Assembly: GCA_013297875.1 (NCBI GenBank) | Contig: JAAFIW010000003.1 | Coordinates: 248,001-312,000 of the forward strand | DNA length: 64,000 bases | Direction: 5' to 3' | Source of the DNA: Comamonadaceae bacterium | GTDB lineage: Bacteria > Pseudomonadota > Gammaproteobacteria > Burkholderiales > Burkholderiaceae_C | In this document: in pieces, positions 16,120 through 28,204 of the stretch | Numbering within the stretch: the stretch's first letter is position 1 | How the letters are laid out: each line of letters opens with the position of its first letter | Made by a program: the position numbers and the translations under genes | Notes under the pieces: generated by a model | Told to the model about the DNA's origin: nothing | What the model saw: the letters and a program-made list of their open reading frames with translations, nothing else | Database searches by the model: none

Positions 16120-17081
16120 GCGGCACTCGCTTGTTTGGCCAGCTGATAGCCCGCATAAAGGTTTTGGTAAACCGGGCCTGGCTTGCCGTCGCCCACCGGC
16201 TGGCCGTCCAGCAGGGTGATGGGCAGCACCTCTTTGGTGGCCGACGACAACAGCAATTCGTCAGCCGCCAGCACCTGGGCGCGGCTGATGGCTTTCAGGT
16301 GAAACGGGATGCCCGACGCCTGGCAGAGCTCGGCAATCAAGCCGTAACGAATGCCTTCCAGCACCAGATGGTCGCGCGGCGGGCCAAACACCGCCCCGTC
16401 TTTGACCACCCACACATTGCTGGAGGCCGCTTCGCTCAAGTGGTCGCCACGAAACATCACCGTCTCCACGGCGTCTGCGTCCACACTGATCTGGCGCGAC
16501 AGCACCGCGCCCAGCAGGCTGGTACTTTTGATGTGCGCCTTTTCCCAGCGAAAGTCGTCAGCGCTCACACAGGCCACGCCGTGTGTGCGCGCAGCACCGC
16601 TGGCGGGCTTCATGGGCGAGGCCATGGCGAACACGGTGGGCACGAGCCCCAAAGGCATGGCGTGGTCGCGCATCGCCACGCCGCGGGTGATCTGGATGTA
16701 GACCAGGTGATCGGTGGTTTTTGAATCAAATGCGCCATCAGCCCATGTATTTATTGCTGAAGCAGCTATTGATTTCGTAGCATCTGGATTGACCAGGCTG
16801 GCCACCAGAAATCGCCACTGCGCATCACTCAGCGGGTTGGTCATGCGCACTTCGGCCAGTGATCGGCCCAGCCGGGCCAGGTGGTGGTCAAACCGGAAGG
16901 GGTAACCGGCGTACACCGGCACCACCTCGTACACACCGTCGCCAAAAATGAAGCCGCGATCCATCACGCTGATGCGGGCCTGCGGCAGGGTGGTGAACTC
17001 GCCGTTCAAGTAGCAGGGCCAGTCGGGCAGCTGGGCAGCGGGCGGGGCTGCAGGCATGGGCACTGGAAGCGGTAAGGTCAT
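16116..17081 (-). CDS. dat: Class IV aminotransferase, D-amino-acid transaminase type
   Basis: 321-residue PLP enzyme that interconverts D-amino acids (D-alanine/D-glutamate) or branched-chain amino acids with their keto acids. The fold type IV landmarks are VMDRGFIFGDGVYEVVPVY (39-57), the PLP lysine K185 in AHIKSTSLL, and the glutamate in HLSEAASSNVW. The D-amino-acid assignment comes from the DGVYEV start and the lipB neighbourhood and is not certain. About 20 extra residues (99-121) are encoded by a repeat copy. First gene of the dat-ybeD-UPF0149-lipB-lipA run. Confidence 0.85.
   Translation of the reverse strand: MTLPLPVPMPAAPPAAQLPDWPCYLNGEFTTLPQARISVMDRGFIFGDGVYEVVPVYAGYPFRFDHHLARLGRSLAEVRMTNPLSDAQWRFLVASLVNPDATKSIAASAINTWADGAFDSKTTDHLVYIQITRGVAMRDHAMPLGLVPTVFAMASPMKPASGAARTHGVACVSADDFRWEKAHIKSTSLLGAVLSRQISVDADAVETVMFRGDHLSEAASSNVWVVKDGAVFGPPRDHLVLEGIRYGLIAELCQASGIPFHLKAISRAQVLAADELLLSSATKEVLPITLLDGQPVGDGKPGPVYQNLYAGYQLAKQASAA
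16718..16785 (+). repeat. Dispersed comamonad repeat, copy 6 (inside the aminotransferase gene)
   Basis: Well preserved: GCCCATGTATTTATTGCTGA, AGCAGCTATTGATTTCGTAG, CAT. On the minus strand it encodes DATKSIAASAINTWADGAF, an insertion relative to what I recall of the family, in the loop before the LVYIQITRG strand. Confidence 0.85.
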
Positions 17082-17198
17082 GTCGGCTCGGTGGTTGTGA
17101 CGTCATTGAAGCATGCGGAGAAGGGCCGATTTTGAGCACAAAAACAGGGCCAAATGACATATTGAGCGACCGCCCGAAAGACCGCACGGGTTTTTACT

Positions 17199-17204
17199 TA
17201 TAAT
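17199..17204 (+). promoter_or_regulatory. Probable -10 box of the atp operon promoter
   Basis: TATAAT, a perfect consensus -10 hexamer, lies 50 bases before the atpI start in the 172-bp gap between the divergent aminotransferase and atp genes. No good -35 is visible at 17 bp spacing. Confidence 0.5.
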
Positions 17205-17253
17205 CAATGGCTTTGTGAAATTCCTGACGGTTGTAACCGAAACGTAATCTGAG

Positions 17254-17745
17254 ATGCCAACAATCGTTTCGACCCCCGCAGATGAAGAACACGAGGCGCA
17301 GTTCAAGCCGCTGACCGCGCAAGAAGCGCAGCAGCTGCGAGAGGCGCATCCGGCACTATCCCCTTGGTGGGTGGTGTTGGGGCAATCGGTGGTGGGGCTT
17401 TTGGTGGCGTTGGCCACCTGGGCTCTGATGGGGAGACAAAATCTGGCTTGGTCTGCCGGTTACGGCGCGCTGGCGGTGGTGATACCTGCTGCCCTGTTCG
17501 CACGTGGCTTGACCAGCCGAATGTCTCGCTCCAGTCCGGGCGCTGCGGTGTTCGGATTTTTTTTGTGGGAAATGGTCAAAATTGCCTTGACAATCGCGAT
17601 GCTTTTCGCGGCCCCAAGGCTGATCGCAAATTTGAGCTGGCCCGCCATGCTGGTGGGTCTGGTGGTGACAATGAAGGTGTATTGGATCGCGCTGCTGTTT
17701 AACAGCAAAGCGAAACCCAAACCCGCAACGACTGGAAACGAGTGA
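17254..17745 (+). CDS. atpI: ATP synthase accessory subunit I
   Basis: 163-residue inner-membrane protein with a soluble N-terminus (residues 1-37) and four hydrophobic segments (for example VVLGQSVVGLLVALATWALM and a last one near LVGLVVTMKVYWIALLF). AtpI proteins help assemble the c-ring and may aid ion supply; they are not essential. It is the first gene of the complete atpIBEFHAGDC operon. Confidence 0.88.
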   Translation: MPTIVSTPADEEHEAQFKPLTAQEAQQLREAHPALSPWWVVLGQSVVGLLVALATWALMGRQNLAWSAGYGALAVVIPAALFARGLTSRMSRSSPGAAVFGFFLWEMVKIALTIAMLFAAPRLIANLSWPAMLVGLVVTMKVYWIALLFNSKAKPKPATTGNE

Positions 17746-17760
17746 TGAAACAGGTGACTT

Positions 17761-18600
17761 ATGGCCGTTGAAGGTAAAGCGATGACCGCTGGTGACTACA
17801 TCAGCCACCACCTGGTTCACCTGCAATCTAAAAAGCAGGAATCCATCATTGATTTTTCGGTCTTCAACCTGGACTCCATCTTTTTCTCGGTACTGCTGGG
17901 CATCATCGGCTCTTACGTTCTGTACCGCGCCGCCAAGTCCGCCACCTCGGGTGTGCCAGGCCGCTTTCAGGCTGCGGTGGAAATTCTGGTCGAGATGGTC
18001 GACAACCAGGCCAAAGGCATCGTTCACAACGCGCAGAGCCGCAAACTGGTAGCGCCGCTCGCGCTGACCGTGTTTGTCTGGATTTTCCTGATGAATTCCA
18101 TGGATTTCTTGCCGGTGGATCTCCTGCCACTGTTTGGCGAGAAGGTGCTGCATCTGTCTTACATGCGCGTGGTGCCGACGGCTGATTTGTCCACAACGCT
18201 GGGCTTGTCCATGTCGGTGCTGCTTGTCTGTATTTTTTACAACATTAAGATCAAGGGCATGGGCGGTTGGGTGCATGAGTTGTTCACCGCACCGTTTGGC
18301 GCGCATCCCATTCTCTGGCCCATCAACTTTTTGATGCAGATGATTGAGTTCGCAGCCAAAACCGTTTCGCATGGCATGCGGTTGTTTGGCAACATGTACG
18401 CGGGTGAACTGGTATTCATGTTGATTGCACTCATGGGCAGCGCTGCTGCCTTCACCCTTCCAGGCATCTTGCTGCCGGTTGGCCACATCATTGCTGGCTC
18501 GGTCTGGGCCATCTTTCACATCATGATCGTCGCCCTTCAGGCCTTTATTTTCATGATGTTGACCCTGGTGTACGTGGGCCAAGCCCATGATGCCCACTAA
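17761..18600 (+). CDS. atpB: F0F1 ATP synthase subunit a
   Basis: 279-residue membrane subunit that forms the proton half-channels with the c-ring. The essential arginine helix is readable as [19 protein letters not shown] after [11 protein letters not shown], and the start [20 protein letters not shown] follows the amino-terminal helix. The length is normal for betaproteobacteria. It lies 15 bp after atpI. Confidence 0.95.
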   Translation: MAVEGKAMTAGDYISHHLVHLQSKKQESIIDFSVFNLDSIFFSVLLGIIGSYVLYRAAKSATSGVPGRFQAAVEILVEMVDNQAKGIVHNAQSRKLVAPLALTVFVWIFLMNSMDFLPVDLLPLFGEKVLHLSYMRVVPTADLSTTLGLSMSVLLVCIFYNIKIKGMGGWVHELFTAPFGAHPILWPINFLMQMIEFAAKTVSHGMRLFGNMYAGELVFMLIALMGSAAAFTLPGILLPVGHIIAGSVWAIFHIMIVALQAFIFMMLTLVYVGQAHDAH

Positions 18601-18660
18601 GCATTTTCAAGAGTTTCCCTTTCCTTTAACCATTAACTTTTTATCCTCAGGAGCATTTAA

Positions 18661-18909
<249 letters not shown>

Positions 18910-18940
18910 TCCCTTAACACCTAACTGAAAGGGTGTTGCT

Positions 18941-19411
18941 GTGAGCATCAACGCAACCCTGTTCGTTCAGGCGATTGTTTTCGCGATCCTGGTGTGGTTC
19001 ACGATGAAATTCGTGTGGCCACCCATCGCCACAGCACTGGACGAGCGCGCCAAGAAAATTGCCGACGGCCTGTCGGCCGCTGACAAAGCCAAAAGCGAAT
19101 TGACCAACGCCAACAAGCGTGTGGAAGAAGAGTTGGCCAAGTCGCGTACCGAAACCGCGCAGCGTCTGGCCGACGCCGAGCGCCGTGCACAAGCCATTGT
19201 GGAAGAAGCCAAGGCCCGCGCCAGCGAAGAAGGCAGCAAGATCGTTGCTGCCGCCAAAGTGGAAGCCGAGCAGCAAACCATCAAAGCCCGTGAGGCCCTG
19301 CGCGAGCAGGTCGCTGCGCTGGCCGTGAAAGGTGCCGAGCAGATTCTTCGTAAAGAAGTCAATGCCGGTGTCCACGCGGACTTGCTGTCGCGCTTGAAGA
19401 CCGAACTTTGA
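18941..19411 (+). CDS. atpF: F0F1 ATP synthase subunit b
   Basis: 156-residue peripheral stalk subunit. One N-terminal transmembrane helix ([20 protein letters not shown]) is followed by a long charged coiled coil (residues about 35-140, rich in Ala, Glu and Lys). I take the GTG at 18941 as start, because it gives the standard MSINATLF N-terminus and there is no ATG before the helix. Confidence 0.95.
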   Translation: MSINATLFVQAIVFAILVWFTMKFVWPPIATALDERAKKIADGLSAADKAKSELTNANKRVEEELAKSRTETAQRLADAERRAQAIVEEAKARASEEGSKIVAAAKVEAEQQTIKAREALREQVAALAVKGAEQILRKEVNAGVHADLLSRLKTEL

Positions 19412-19429
19412 TCACCGCGCAGGCACATC

Positions 19430-19960
19430 ATGGCTGAACTCGCCACCATTGCACGCCCGTACGCTGAAGCGCTGTTCAAGTCGTCGCAAGCCGACTTGAA
19501 TGGTGCCGCCGCCTGGGTTGATCAATTGGCTGCTATTGCAGCCAATCCACAGTTGCTGCAGTTTGCAGACAACCCCAAAGTCACGACAGCCCAGGTGTTT
19601 GACGTGATCAGTGGGGTCAGCAAAACGGCGCTGCCCGACAACGCCAAGAACTTTTTGCGCGCTGTGATCGACAACGGCCGTTTGGTCGCACTGCCCGAGA
19701 TTGCGGCCCAGTTCCGTGCGTTGAAAAACGCCCAGGGTGGATCGTCCGATGCCGTGGTCTACAGCGCCTTTCCGATTGACAGCGTGGCGCTGGCGGATCT
19801 GGCGGCAACGCTGGAAAAACGCTTTGCACGCAAGCTGAACCTGTCGGTGGCGCTTGAGCCCACGCTGATCGGTGGCATTCGCGTGGCGGTGGGCGACGAG
19901 GTGCTGGACACCTCGGTCAAAGCCCGCCTGGAACAAATGAAAGTTGCGCTGTCAGCGTAA
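19430..19960 (+). CDS. atpH: F0F1 ATP synthase subunit delta
   Basis: 176-residue subunit that ties the peripheral stalk to the top of F1. Begins [17 protein letters not shown], the standard OSCP/delta start, and ends with the conserved [20 protein letters not shown] strand-helix near residues 145-165. It lies 18 bp after atpF. Confidence 0.95.
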   Translation: MAELATIARPYAEALFKSSQADLNGAAAWVDQLAAIAANPQLLQFADNPKVTTAQVFDVISGVSKTALPDNAKNFLRAVIDNGRLVALPEIAAQFRALKNAQGGSSDAVVYSAFPIDSVALADLAATLEKRFARKLNLSVALEPTLIGGIRVAVGDEVLDTSVKARLEQMKVALSA

Positions 19961-19990
19961 CCCTTAAAGACACATGCCAAGGAATTTGCT

Positions 19991-21544
19991 ATGCAGCTGA
20001 ACCCCGCAGAAATTTCTGAGCTGATCAAGAGCCGTATTGAAGGCCTGTCAGCCAGTGCAGACATTCGCAACCAGGGCACCGTGGTGTCGGTTGCTGACGG
20101 CATTTGCCGTGTGCATGGCCTGTCGGACGTGATGGCCGGCGAGATGCTGGAATTCCCGCCCACCGCCGATGGCACCCCCACCTTCGGCCTGGCGCTGAAC
20201 CTGGAGCGCGATTCCGTCGGTTCGGTGATTTTGGGTGAGTACGAGCACATCTCCGAAGGCGACACCGTCAAGTGCACGGGCCGCATTCTGGAAGTGCCCG
20301 TGGGCCCCGAGCTGATTGGCCGCGTGGTCAATGCGCTGGGGCAGCCCATTGACGGCAAAGGGCCCGTCAATGCCAAGATGACCGACGTGATCGAAAAGGT
20401 CGCGCCCGGCGTGATTGCCCGCCAATCGGTGGATCAGCCCATGCAGACCGGCCTGAAGTCCATTGACTCTATGGTGCCAATTGGCCGTGGCCAGCGCGAA
20501 TTGATCATTGGCGACCGCCAGACCGGTAAAACGGCTGTTGCGATTGATGCCATCATCAACCAGAAGGGTCAGAACATGACCTGCGTTTACGTGGCGATTG
20601 GTCAGAAGGCCTCATCGATCAAAAACGTGGTGCGTGCGTTGGAGCAGGCGGGTGCCATGGACTACACCATTGTGGTGGCCGCTTCCGCTTCTGAATCTGC
20701 CGCGATGCAGTACGTGTCGGCCTATTCGGGCTGCACCATGGGCGAGTATTTCCGTGACCGTGGCCAGGACGCCTTGATCGTGTACGACGACCTGTCCAAG
20801 CAGGCCGTGGCCTACCGCCAAGTGTCTTTGCTGCTGCGCCGCCCACCCGGCCGCGAAGCCTATCCCGGCGACGTGTTTTATTTGCACAGCCGTTTGCTGG
20901 AGCGCGCTGCCCGCGTGAACGCCGACTATGTTGAGGCTTTCACCAAAGGCGAAGTCAAAGGCAAAACCGGTTCGCTGACAGCACTGCCCATCATTGAAAC
21001 GCAGGCGGGTGACGTGTCGGCTTTCGTGCCCACCAATGTGATCTCGATCACCGACGGTCAGATCTTCCTGGAAACCTCGCTGTTCAACGCCGGTATCCGC
21101 CCTGCGATCAACGCCGGTATTTCGGTGTCACGTGTGGGCAGTGCCGCGCAGACCAAGATCATCAAGGGCCAGTCGGGTGGTATCCGTACCGACCTGGCCC
21201 AGTACCGTGAATTGGCCGCGTTTGCGCAGTTCGCCTCTGATCTGGATGAAGCCACCCGCAAGCAGCTGGACCGCGGTGCCCGCGTGACCGAACTGCTCAA
21301 GCAAAAGCAATACAGCCCCCTGCCCATCAGCCTGATGGGTGCCACGCTGTTTGCGGTGAACAAGGGCTACATGGACGACGTGGATGTCAAGAAAATCCTG
21401 TCCTTCGAGTCGGGCCTGCACGCCCACCTGAAAGACAAGAACGCTGCCCTGCTGGCCAAACTGGAAAGCAGCAAAGCCCTGGACAAAGACGCAGAAGCCG
21501 AGTTGACTGCTGCTGTTGGCGCGTTCAAAAAATCCTTCGCCTGA
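19991..21544 (+). CDS. atpA: F0F1 ATP synthase subunit alpha
   Basis: 517-residue non-catalytic nucleotide-binding subunit of F1. The P-loop GDRQTGKT is at residues 174-181 and the catalytic-interface arginine lies in the segment [11 protein letters not shown]. Length and N-terminus [13 protein letters not shown] are typical. A run of long open frames on the opposite strand here are shadows. Confidence 0.97.
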   Translation: MQLNPAEISELIKSRIEGLSASADIRNQGTVVSVADGICRVHGLSDVMAGEMLEFPPTADGTPTFGLALNLERDSVGSVILGEYEHISEGDTVKCTGRILEVPVGPELIGRVVNALGQPIDGKGPVNAKMTDVIEKVAPGVIARQSVDQPMQTGLKSIDSMVPIGRGQRELIIGDRQTGKTAVAIDAIINQKGQNMTCVYVAIGQKASSIKNVVRALEQAGAMDYTIVVAASASESAAMQYVSAYSGCTMGEYFRDRGQDALIVYDDLSKQAVAYRQVSLLLRRPPGREAYPGDVFYLHSRLLERAARVNADYVEAFTKGEVKGKTGSLTALPIIETQAGDVSAFVPTNVISITDGQIFLETSLFNAGIRPAINAGISVSRVGSAAQTKIIKGQSGGIRTDLAQYRELAAFAQFASDLDEATRKQLDRGARVTELLKQKQYSPLPISLMGATLFAVNKGYMDDVDVKKILSFESGLHAHLKDKNAALLAKLESSKALDKDAEAELTAAVGAFKKSFA

Positions 21545-21577
21545 ACCCCGTTGTTGACCACACCTTAGGAGTCATCA

Positions 21578-23915
<2,338 letters not shown>

Positions 23916-23920
23916 TTGCC

Positions 23921-24337
23921 ATGAACACCATCCGTGTTGATGTCGTCAGCGCAGAAGAGTCCATCTTCTCTGGCGAAGCGGTGTTTGTGGCCTTGCCCGG
24001 TGAGTCGGGCGAGTTGGGCATCAAGCCGCGCCACACACCCTTGATCACCCGCATTCGCCCCGGCTCGGTTCGCATTCAAAAGGCTGACGGCAGCGAAGAG
24101 TTTGTCTTTGTGGCCGGTGGCGTGCTGGAAGTACAACCCCACTGCGTGACCGTGCTGTCCGACACCGCCATTCGCGGCAAAGACCTGGATGAAGAAAAAT
24201 CCAACGCGGCCAAAGCAGCGGCTGAAGAAGCTTTGAGAAATGCCAAAGGCGAGTTGGATATTGCCAAAGCGCAGTCGGAGTTGGCAGTGATGGCGGCGCA
24301 GATTGCGGCCTTGCGCAAGTTCAGGCAGAAAAAGTAG
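23921..24337 (+). CDS. atpC: F0F1 ATP synthase subunit epsilon
   Basis: 138-residue regulatory subunit of the rotor. The N-terminal beta-sandwich ([15 protein letters not shown] to [11 protein letters not shown]) is followed by a two-helix C-terminal hairpin of about 50 residues that can inhibit ATP hydrolysis. Starts 5 bp after the atpD stop and is the last gene of the operon. A duplicated GGCCAAGGCC (24350-24359 and 24367-24376) follows, with no clear terminator. Confidence 0.95.
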   Translation: MNTIRVDVVSAEESIFSGEAVFVALPGESGELGIKPRHTPLITRIRPGSVRIQKADGSEEFVFVAGGVLEVQPHCVTVLSDTAIRGKDLDEEKSNAAKAAAEEALRNAKGELDIAKAQSELAVMAAQIAALRKFRQKK

Positions 24338-24431
24338 GTTTCTCCGTTCGGCCAAGGCCAGCTTGCGGCCAAGGCCCATCTTTGTGGTGGAAAATTGTTG
24401 GCCCAAAACCAAGGATTGAGGAGACCACCAC

Positions 24432-25742
24432 ATGGATAGACGCCAGTTTTTAATCACATCTGCGCCCCCGCTGGGCGCAGCGATGGGTCTGACGGCTTGC
24501 GGGGGCGATGACCCCGCTCCTACGCCGACAGCAGCCAATCCCATTCCTTCGACGCCAGCACCTGTACCCGCGCCCTTACCCGCGCCCGCCCCTGTACCCG
24601 CTCCCGCGCCGGTTCCAGCCCCGACCCCGACCCCAGTGCCAGCACCCCCACCGGCCCCTGTCCCTGCGCCACCAGCCCCCACGCCAGCCCCACCGCCCCC
24701 AGCACCGCCACCGCCCCCCGCTCCCGCTCCCGCTCCCGCTCCCGCTCCCGCTCCCGCTTTCCCCGCGCTGAGTTTTGTAACCCAGGATCCGGCGTTTTCT
24801 GACTACCGACCCGCCATTGATGCCTCGGGTGCGCAGGTGATTTTTGAGCGCACACCCGCCGCTGGCGGCGACACCGCGCTGTTTCTGGCCAGTTCCCTGG
24901 GCCCAGCGCCCGCTTTGCGCCGCTTCCTGCCGGCCACCACGGTGTTGGGCGTGGCGGTGCCACCCTCGCAGACGCGGCCCGACTGGAACTGGGCCACGGG
25001 CAACGTGGTGGTAAACGTGGCGGCGTCCAACGCTGCGCCTGTGGAAGCCCTGACCGCGCCGGGCGATGGCAGCTCGGCCAAATTTGTGCCCAATGGCCGG
25101 GGCTACCTGTACCCCACCTGGACGCGTGATGGCAGCCAGCTCATCGTCTACAACAATTCCGCTGCTGCGCAACCCCAGCCTTGCACCAGCCTGATCAACC
25201 TGGAAGGCGTGGTGCAGCAGGCCAACATCAATGGCAAAGACGCCAACGGCACCGCCGTATTTGGTGGCTTTGCCTCGCCCAGCCCAGGCGACCCTACCCG
25301 CATCGTGTTTGCCGGCCAACCCAATCTGACCGGCTGGGGCCCTGCCAGCACGCCGCCACCCGCCACGCCAGCCGACGCCTATAACCAGGACTTCAACTAT
25401 GTGTTCATCAACCGCAACGTGGGCGGCGTGTTCAGCTCGGCACCGATGGAGTCTGGCGCATCGGTGAGTACCTACTCACCCGCTTTTCAAGGCCGTGCGC
25501 CACAGTGGTCGCCCAACGGCCGCTATGTGGTGTTTGAGTCTGACCGTGCAGGCGGCTACGCGCTGTTTTTGCTGGACACACAATCGACCAAAGCCCCGGT
25601 GCAACTGACGGACGCGGCCTACCAAGCCCAGCACGCCAAGTTCTTCCCGTCGGGCGACCGGCTGATCTTCACAGCGCTGCAACAGCCCGGCAAAGTGGGG
25701 CCGCGTGGGATTGCGTGGATCAACATCGCCAGCTTGCTGTAG
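24432..25742 (+). CDS. Tat-type lipoprotein with Pro/Ala linker and TolB-like beta-propeller domain
   Basis: 436 residues. MDRRQFLITSAPP is a twin-arginine motif and GLTACGGDD (about residues 18-26) a lipobox, so a Tat-exported lipoprotein is likely. Residues about 30-115 are an almost pure Pro/Ala linker. The rest has repeated WD40-like/PD40 blades of the TolB kind (YLYPTWTRDGSQLIVYN, APQWSPNGRYVVFESDRAGG, KFFPSGDRLIFTAL). Function not known; a surface or periplasmic binding role is a guess. It is downstream of the atp operon by 94 bp and probably a separate unit. Confidence 0.75.
   Translation: MDRRQFLITSAPPLGAAMGLTACGGDDPAPTPTAANPIPSTPAPVPAPLPAPAPVPAPAPVPAPTPTPVPAPPPAPVPAPPAPTPAPPPPAPPPPPAPAPAPAPAPAPAFPALSFVTQDPAFSDYRPAIDASGAQVIFERTPAAGGDTALFLASSLGPAPALRRFLPATTVLGVAVPPSQTRPDWNWATGNVVVNVAASNAAPVEALTAPGDGSSAKFVPNGRGYLYPTWTRDGSQLIVYNNSAAAQPQPCTSLINLEGVVQQANINGKDANGTAVFGGFASPSPGDPTRIVFAGQPNLTGWGPASTPPPATPADAYNQDFNYVFINRNVGGVFSSAPMESGASVSTYSPAFQGRAPQWSPNGRYVVFESDRAGGYALFLLDTQSTKAPVQLTDAAYQAQHAKFFPSGDRLIFTALQQPGKVGPRGIAWINIASLL
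24717..24759. repeat. Hexanucleotide tandem repeat in the Pro/Ala linker
   Basis: About seven copies of CCCGCT, encoding Pro-Ala pairs in the lipoprotein gene. Slippage by whole units keeps the frame and changes linker length. Confidence 0.85.
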
Positions 25743-25777
25743 TCGCCTGCGCAATCCGCCAGGCTGCACGCGCAGCA

Positions 25778-25850
25778 CTACAAAAATAATAGCTACCTGT
25801 GCACACCCTGAGCGGACAACGGGGCGATTGATATATTTTTTGCAGACCTT
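25778..25850 (-). repeat. Dispersed comamonad repeat, copy 7 (diverged, intergenic)
   Basis: Only the half CTACAAAAATAATAGCTAC is well preserved; the remainder up to ATTGATAT is diverged. It sits between the lipoprotein gene and the beta-lactamase-like gene. Confidence 0.5.
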
Positions 25851-25919
25851 CTTCTCACACAGCGAAGGCTCAGTAATAATCCTGGCGTCGTGATAAAAAT
25901 CACATTTAAGCGAGTCGCC

Positions 25920-27149
25920 ATGACCTTGGTTACATCCCGTCGCGCCTTCGGTGTTTTAGGTGTTCAAGCTGCCCTGATCTCTGCCCTGCCCAGCGCCTGG
26001 GCGCAAGTGGGCAGTCCGCTGGTGGCCCCCACCGACGCCGCGCTGGATGCAGCTGTCGGTGCCCAGATGAGCAGCCGTCAGATCGCCGGCGTCGCGGTCG
26101 CCGTGGTGCGCAATGGCCAAGCGGTGCTGGCGCGGGCCTGGGGTGACGCCAAGCTGGCCGGTGGTGCCGTGGTCAGCGCCGAGGCTGCCAAGCCCGAGAC
26201 ACTGTTCTTCATGGACTCCACCACCAAGCAGTTCACGGCGGCGGCCATCATGTTGCTAGTGCAAGAGGGGCGCCTGACGGTGGATGATCTGGTCAAAGTG
26301 CATCTGCCAGGCGCACCCAAAAGCTGGGACGGCATCCGAATCCGCCACCTGCTGTCGCACACCGCCGGTCTGCCACGCGACGTGCGGCCCTATGCACCGA
26401 TGGCCGAGCAGAACTGCAAACCGCAAGCCATGGTGGGCCCGCTGTTCAAGCTGACGCCGCAGTCCGCGCCGGGCGCACAGTTTTACTACTCCAACGCAGG
26501 CTACAACGCGCTGGCAGCGGTGATTGAACGGGTCACTGGCGACTGTTACTTCACTTTTCTGAACAACAAGATTTTTGGTCCCTTGGGCCTGCAGCGCACG
26601 GCGCTGGCCGTCTACGCCGCACAGGCCCAGCCCGGCCATGCGCGCGGCTACCAGGCCGGTGCGCCAGGCGCTGCGCTACAGCCAGCTAGCCTGGCACCCT
26701 TGACGCCAGGGCCGCAAAATGCGCGCACCCCGTCTAAAACAGCGGCTGCACCCACACCAACCCTAGCCGTGCCCCATGCGCTGGGCGGTGGTGGCATCGC
26801 CAGCAATGTGCTGGAGTTGGCCGAATGGGAGTCGGCTCTGCGGGGCGACGCCATACTGACCGGCGACACCAAAGCCCAGATGTGGACCCCCACCACGCTG
26901 ACCAATGGCCAGATCAGCAACTACGGCTTCGGCTGGGAAATCGCCCCCACACCCGCTGGCCGCCTGGTGCACCACAACGGCGGCGGTTTTGGCTTTAACA
27001 CCGCCATTTACCGCTACACCGACACCGGCCTGTCCGTGATCGTGCTGACCAACACCGAGGCCGCCACCGACGCGCGCCCTAAAAACAACGGTGACGCGAT
27101 CGCCCAAAGCGTGGCGGCGCTGTTTGACACCCGGCTGGCGCAACGATGA
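25920..27149 (+). CDS. Serine beta-lactamase-like hydrolase (class C/esterase family)
   Basis: 409-residue exported protein. MTLVTSRRAFGVLGVQAALI is a twin-arginine signal, with cleavage expected after AWA (residue about 28). The class C catalytic motifs are S100-T-T-K103, Y190-S-N192 and HHNGGG near the C-terminus (in place of KTG), which fits the wide group of penicillin-binding-protein-like esterases and D-aminopeptidases rather than a proven resistance enzyme. A GTG at 25890 could extend it by ten residues, but would hide the Tat motif. Confidence 0.85.
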   Translation: MTLVTSRRAFGVLGVQAALISALPSAWAQVGSPLVAPTDAALDAAVGAQMSSRQIAGVAVAVVRNGQAVLARAWGDAKLAGGAVVSAEAAKPETLFFMDSTTKQFTAAAIMLLVQEGRLTVDDLVKVHLPGAPKSWDGIRIRHLLSHTAGLPRDVRPYAPMAEQNCKPQAMVGPLFKLTPQSAPGAQFYYSNAGYNALAAVIERVTGDCYFTFLNNKIFGPLGLQRTALAVYAAQAQPGHARGYQAGAPGAALQPASLAPLTPGPQNARTPSKTAAAPTPTLAVPHALGGGGIASNVLELAEWESALRGDAILTGDTKAQMWTPTTLTNGQISNYGFGWEIAPTPAGRLVHHNGGGFGFNTAIYRYTDTGLSVIVLTNTEAATDARPKNNGDAIAQSVAALFDTRLAQR

Positions 27150-27268
27150 CCGGATGACAAATGACATCAGCCTGCGGCTTGAATGAAAGATGACTGAAGG
27201 CAGACAACGCGAAAAAACCCGTCATCCATTAGGGTCGCGCAGAGCCATCTTCTGTCATTCACCCAGCT

Positions 27269-27967
27269 TCACAAACCCGCCAGCCACCCCAGCAACTGCG
27301 CATTCACAAACGCAGGCTGCTCCATCGTCAGCATGTGGCCGCACTGCGGCACCACCACGCGCTTGGCTCCCGGTATCAAGGCCGCGATCTCGTCGCTGCA
27401 CTCGGGCGGCGTCAAGGCGTCGCTGTCGCCGCACATCACCAGCGTGGGGCAGTTGATCTGCGCCAGCCCAGGCCGCGCATCGGGCCGGGCCATGATGGCG
27501 CGGTTTTGCGCGATGAGTTGGTCGGCTCCGGCGCGCAGCACAAAGTCCAGGTAGCGCTGCACCAGGCCAGCGCGCGCGGCCTGAGCAGGGTGAAAGGCCA
27601 GGGCCACGTTGGGCTCAATCACCTCGCGCACCTGGCCGCGCTCAAACTGCGCAATCGCCGCTTCACGCAGGCTGCGCATCTCGGCTGATTCGGGCCGCGC
27701 GGTGGTGCCCAGCAAAGCCAGGCCCACGATGCGCTGTGGCGCCTGACAGGCCGCCTGCATGGCCACGATGCCGCCCATTGACGCGCCGCACAACACCAGC
27801 GGGCCGTCGTGCTCGGCCAGTAGCGCGGCGGCCATCGCCTCGATGCTGGGCTGGCGGGTGTGCACGTCGGTCACTTGAACTTGCCGGGTCAGCGGGAGGG
27901 CGGCCAGCTGGTCTTGCCACATGGCGGCATCAGCCGCCAGGCCGGGGAGCAGGAGGAGTTGAGGCAT
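27269..27967 (-). CDS. Alpha/beta-fold hydrolase
   Basis: 232-residue enzyme. The nucleophile elbow GASMGG puts the catalytic serine at residue 63; the acid is in CGDSDALTPPE and the histidine in QCGHMLT. The oxyanion segment LLPGLAADAAMW is near the start. The substrate cannot be inferred. I use ATG 27967, which starts the first strand; upstream ATG 27988 adds seven residues encoded by a copy of the repeat. Convergent with the beta-lactamase-like gene. Confidence 0.85.
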   Translation of the reverse strand: MPQLLLLPGLAADAAMWQDQLAALPLTRQVQVTDVHTRQPSIEAMAAALLAEHDGPLVLCGASMGGIVAMQAACQAPQRIVGLALLGTTARPESAEMRSLREAAIAQFERGQVREVIEPNVALAFHPAQAARAGLVQRYLDFVLRAGADQLIAQNRAIMARPDARPGLAQINCPTLVMCGDSDALTPPECSDEIAALIPGAKRVVVPQCGHMLTMEQPAFVNAQLLGWLAGL

Positions 27968-27974
27968 GATGTTC

Positions 27975-28027
27975 ACTACTAAATTCATAGCTGCCTGAGC
28001 AGTATTTACATGGGCTGAACGGTCAAA
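27975..28027 (-). repeat. Dispersed comamonad repeat, copy 8 (intergenic, at a gene start)
   Basis: On the minus strand: TTTGACCGTTCAGCCCATGT, AAATACTGCTCAGGCAGCTA and ATTTAGTAGT. It ends about 8 bases before the ATG of the alpha/beta hydrolase gene, and so occupies the position of its ribosome binding site. Confidence 0.85.
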
Positions 28028-28045
28028 GTGACAGATTGGACACTC

Positions 28046-28169
28046 GCCTCAGACCGTCATTCCCGCGCAGGCGGGAATCTAGGTGCAAGGACGACCCGAA
28101 GCACAAGCCACTCGCCGCTGAGGTGGATCCCCGCCTGCGCGGGAATGACGGATTGGTAGTGTCTGAGGC
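28046..28169. repeat. Large inverted repeat element with 25-bp arms
   Basis: Inner arms 28054-28078 and 28127-28151 are complementary with one mismatch (core CATTCCCGCGCAGGCGGGAA), and outer 9-bp arms GCCTCAGAC (28046-28054) and GTCTGAGGC (28161-28169) are perfect. The CGTCATTCCCGC motif is widespread in proteobacterial intergenic DNA as a REP- or MITE-like palindrome. It lies between the alpha/beta hydrolase and the VF530-like gene. Confidence 0.85.
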
Positions 28170-28204
28170 ATGTACCCAATCAGGCCAAAACGCTTGAAAT
28201 CCGC

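Noticed and set aside
24350-24376. GGCCAAGGCC repeated after atpC as a terminator
   Set aside because: The copies are direct and only weakly self-complementary, and no T-tract follows.
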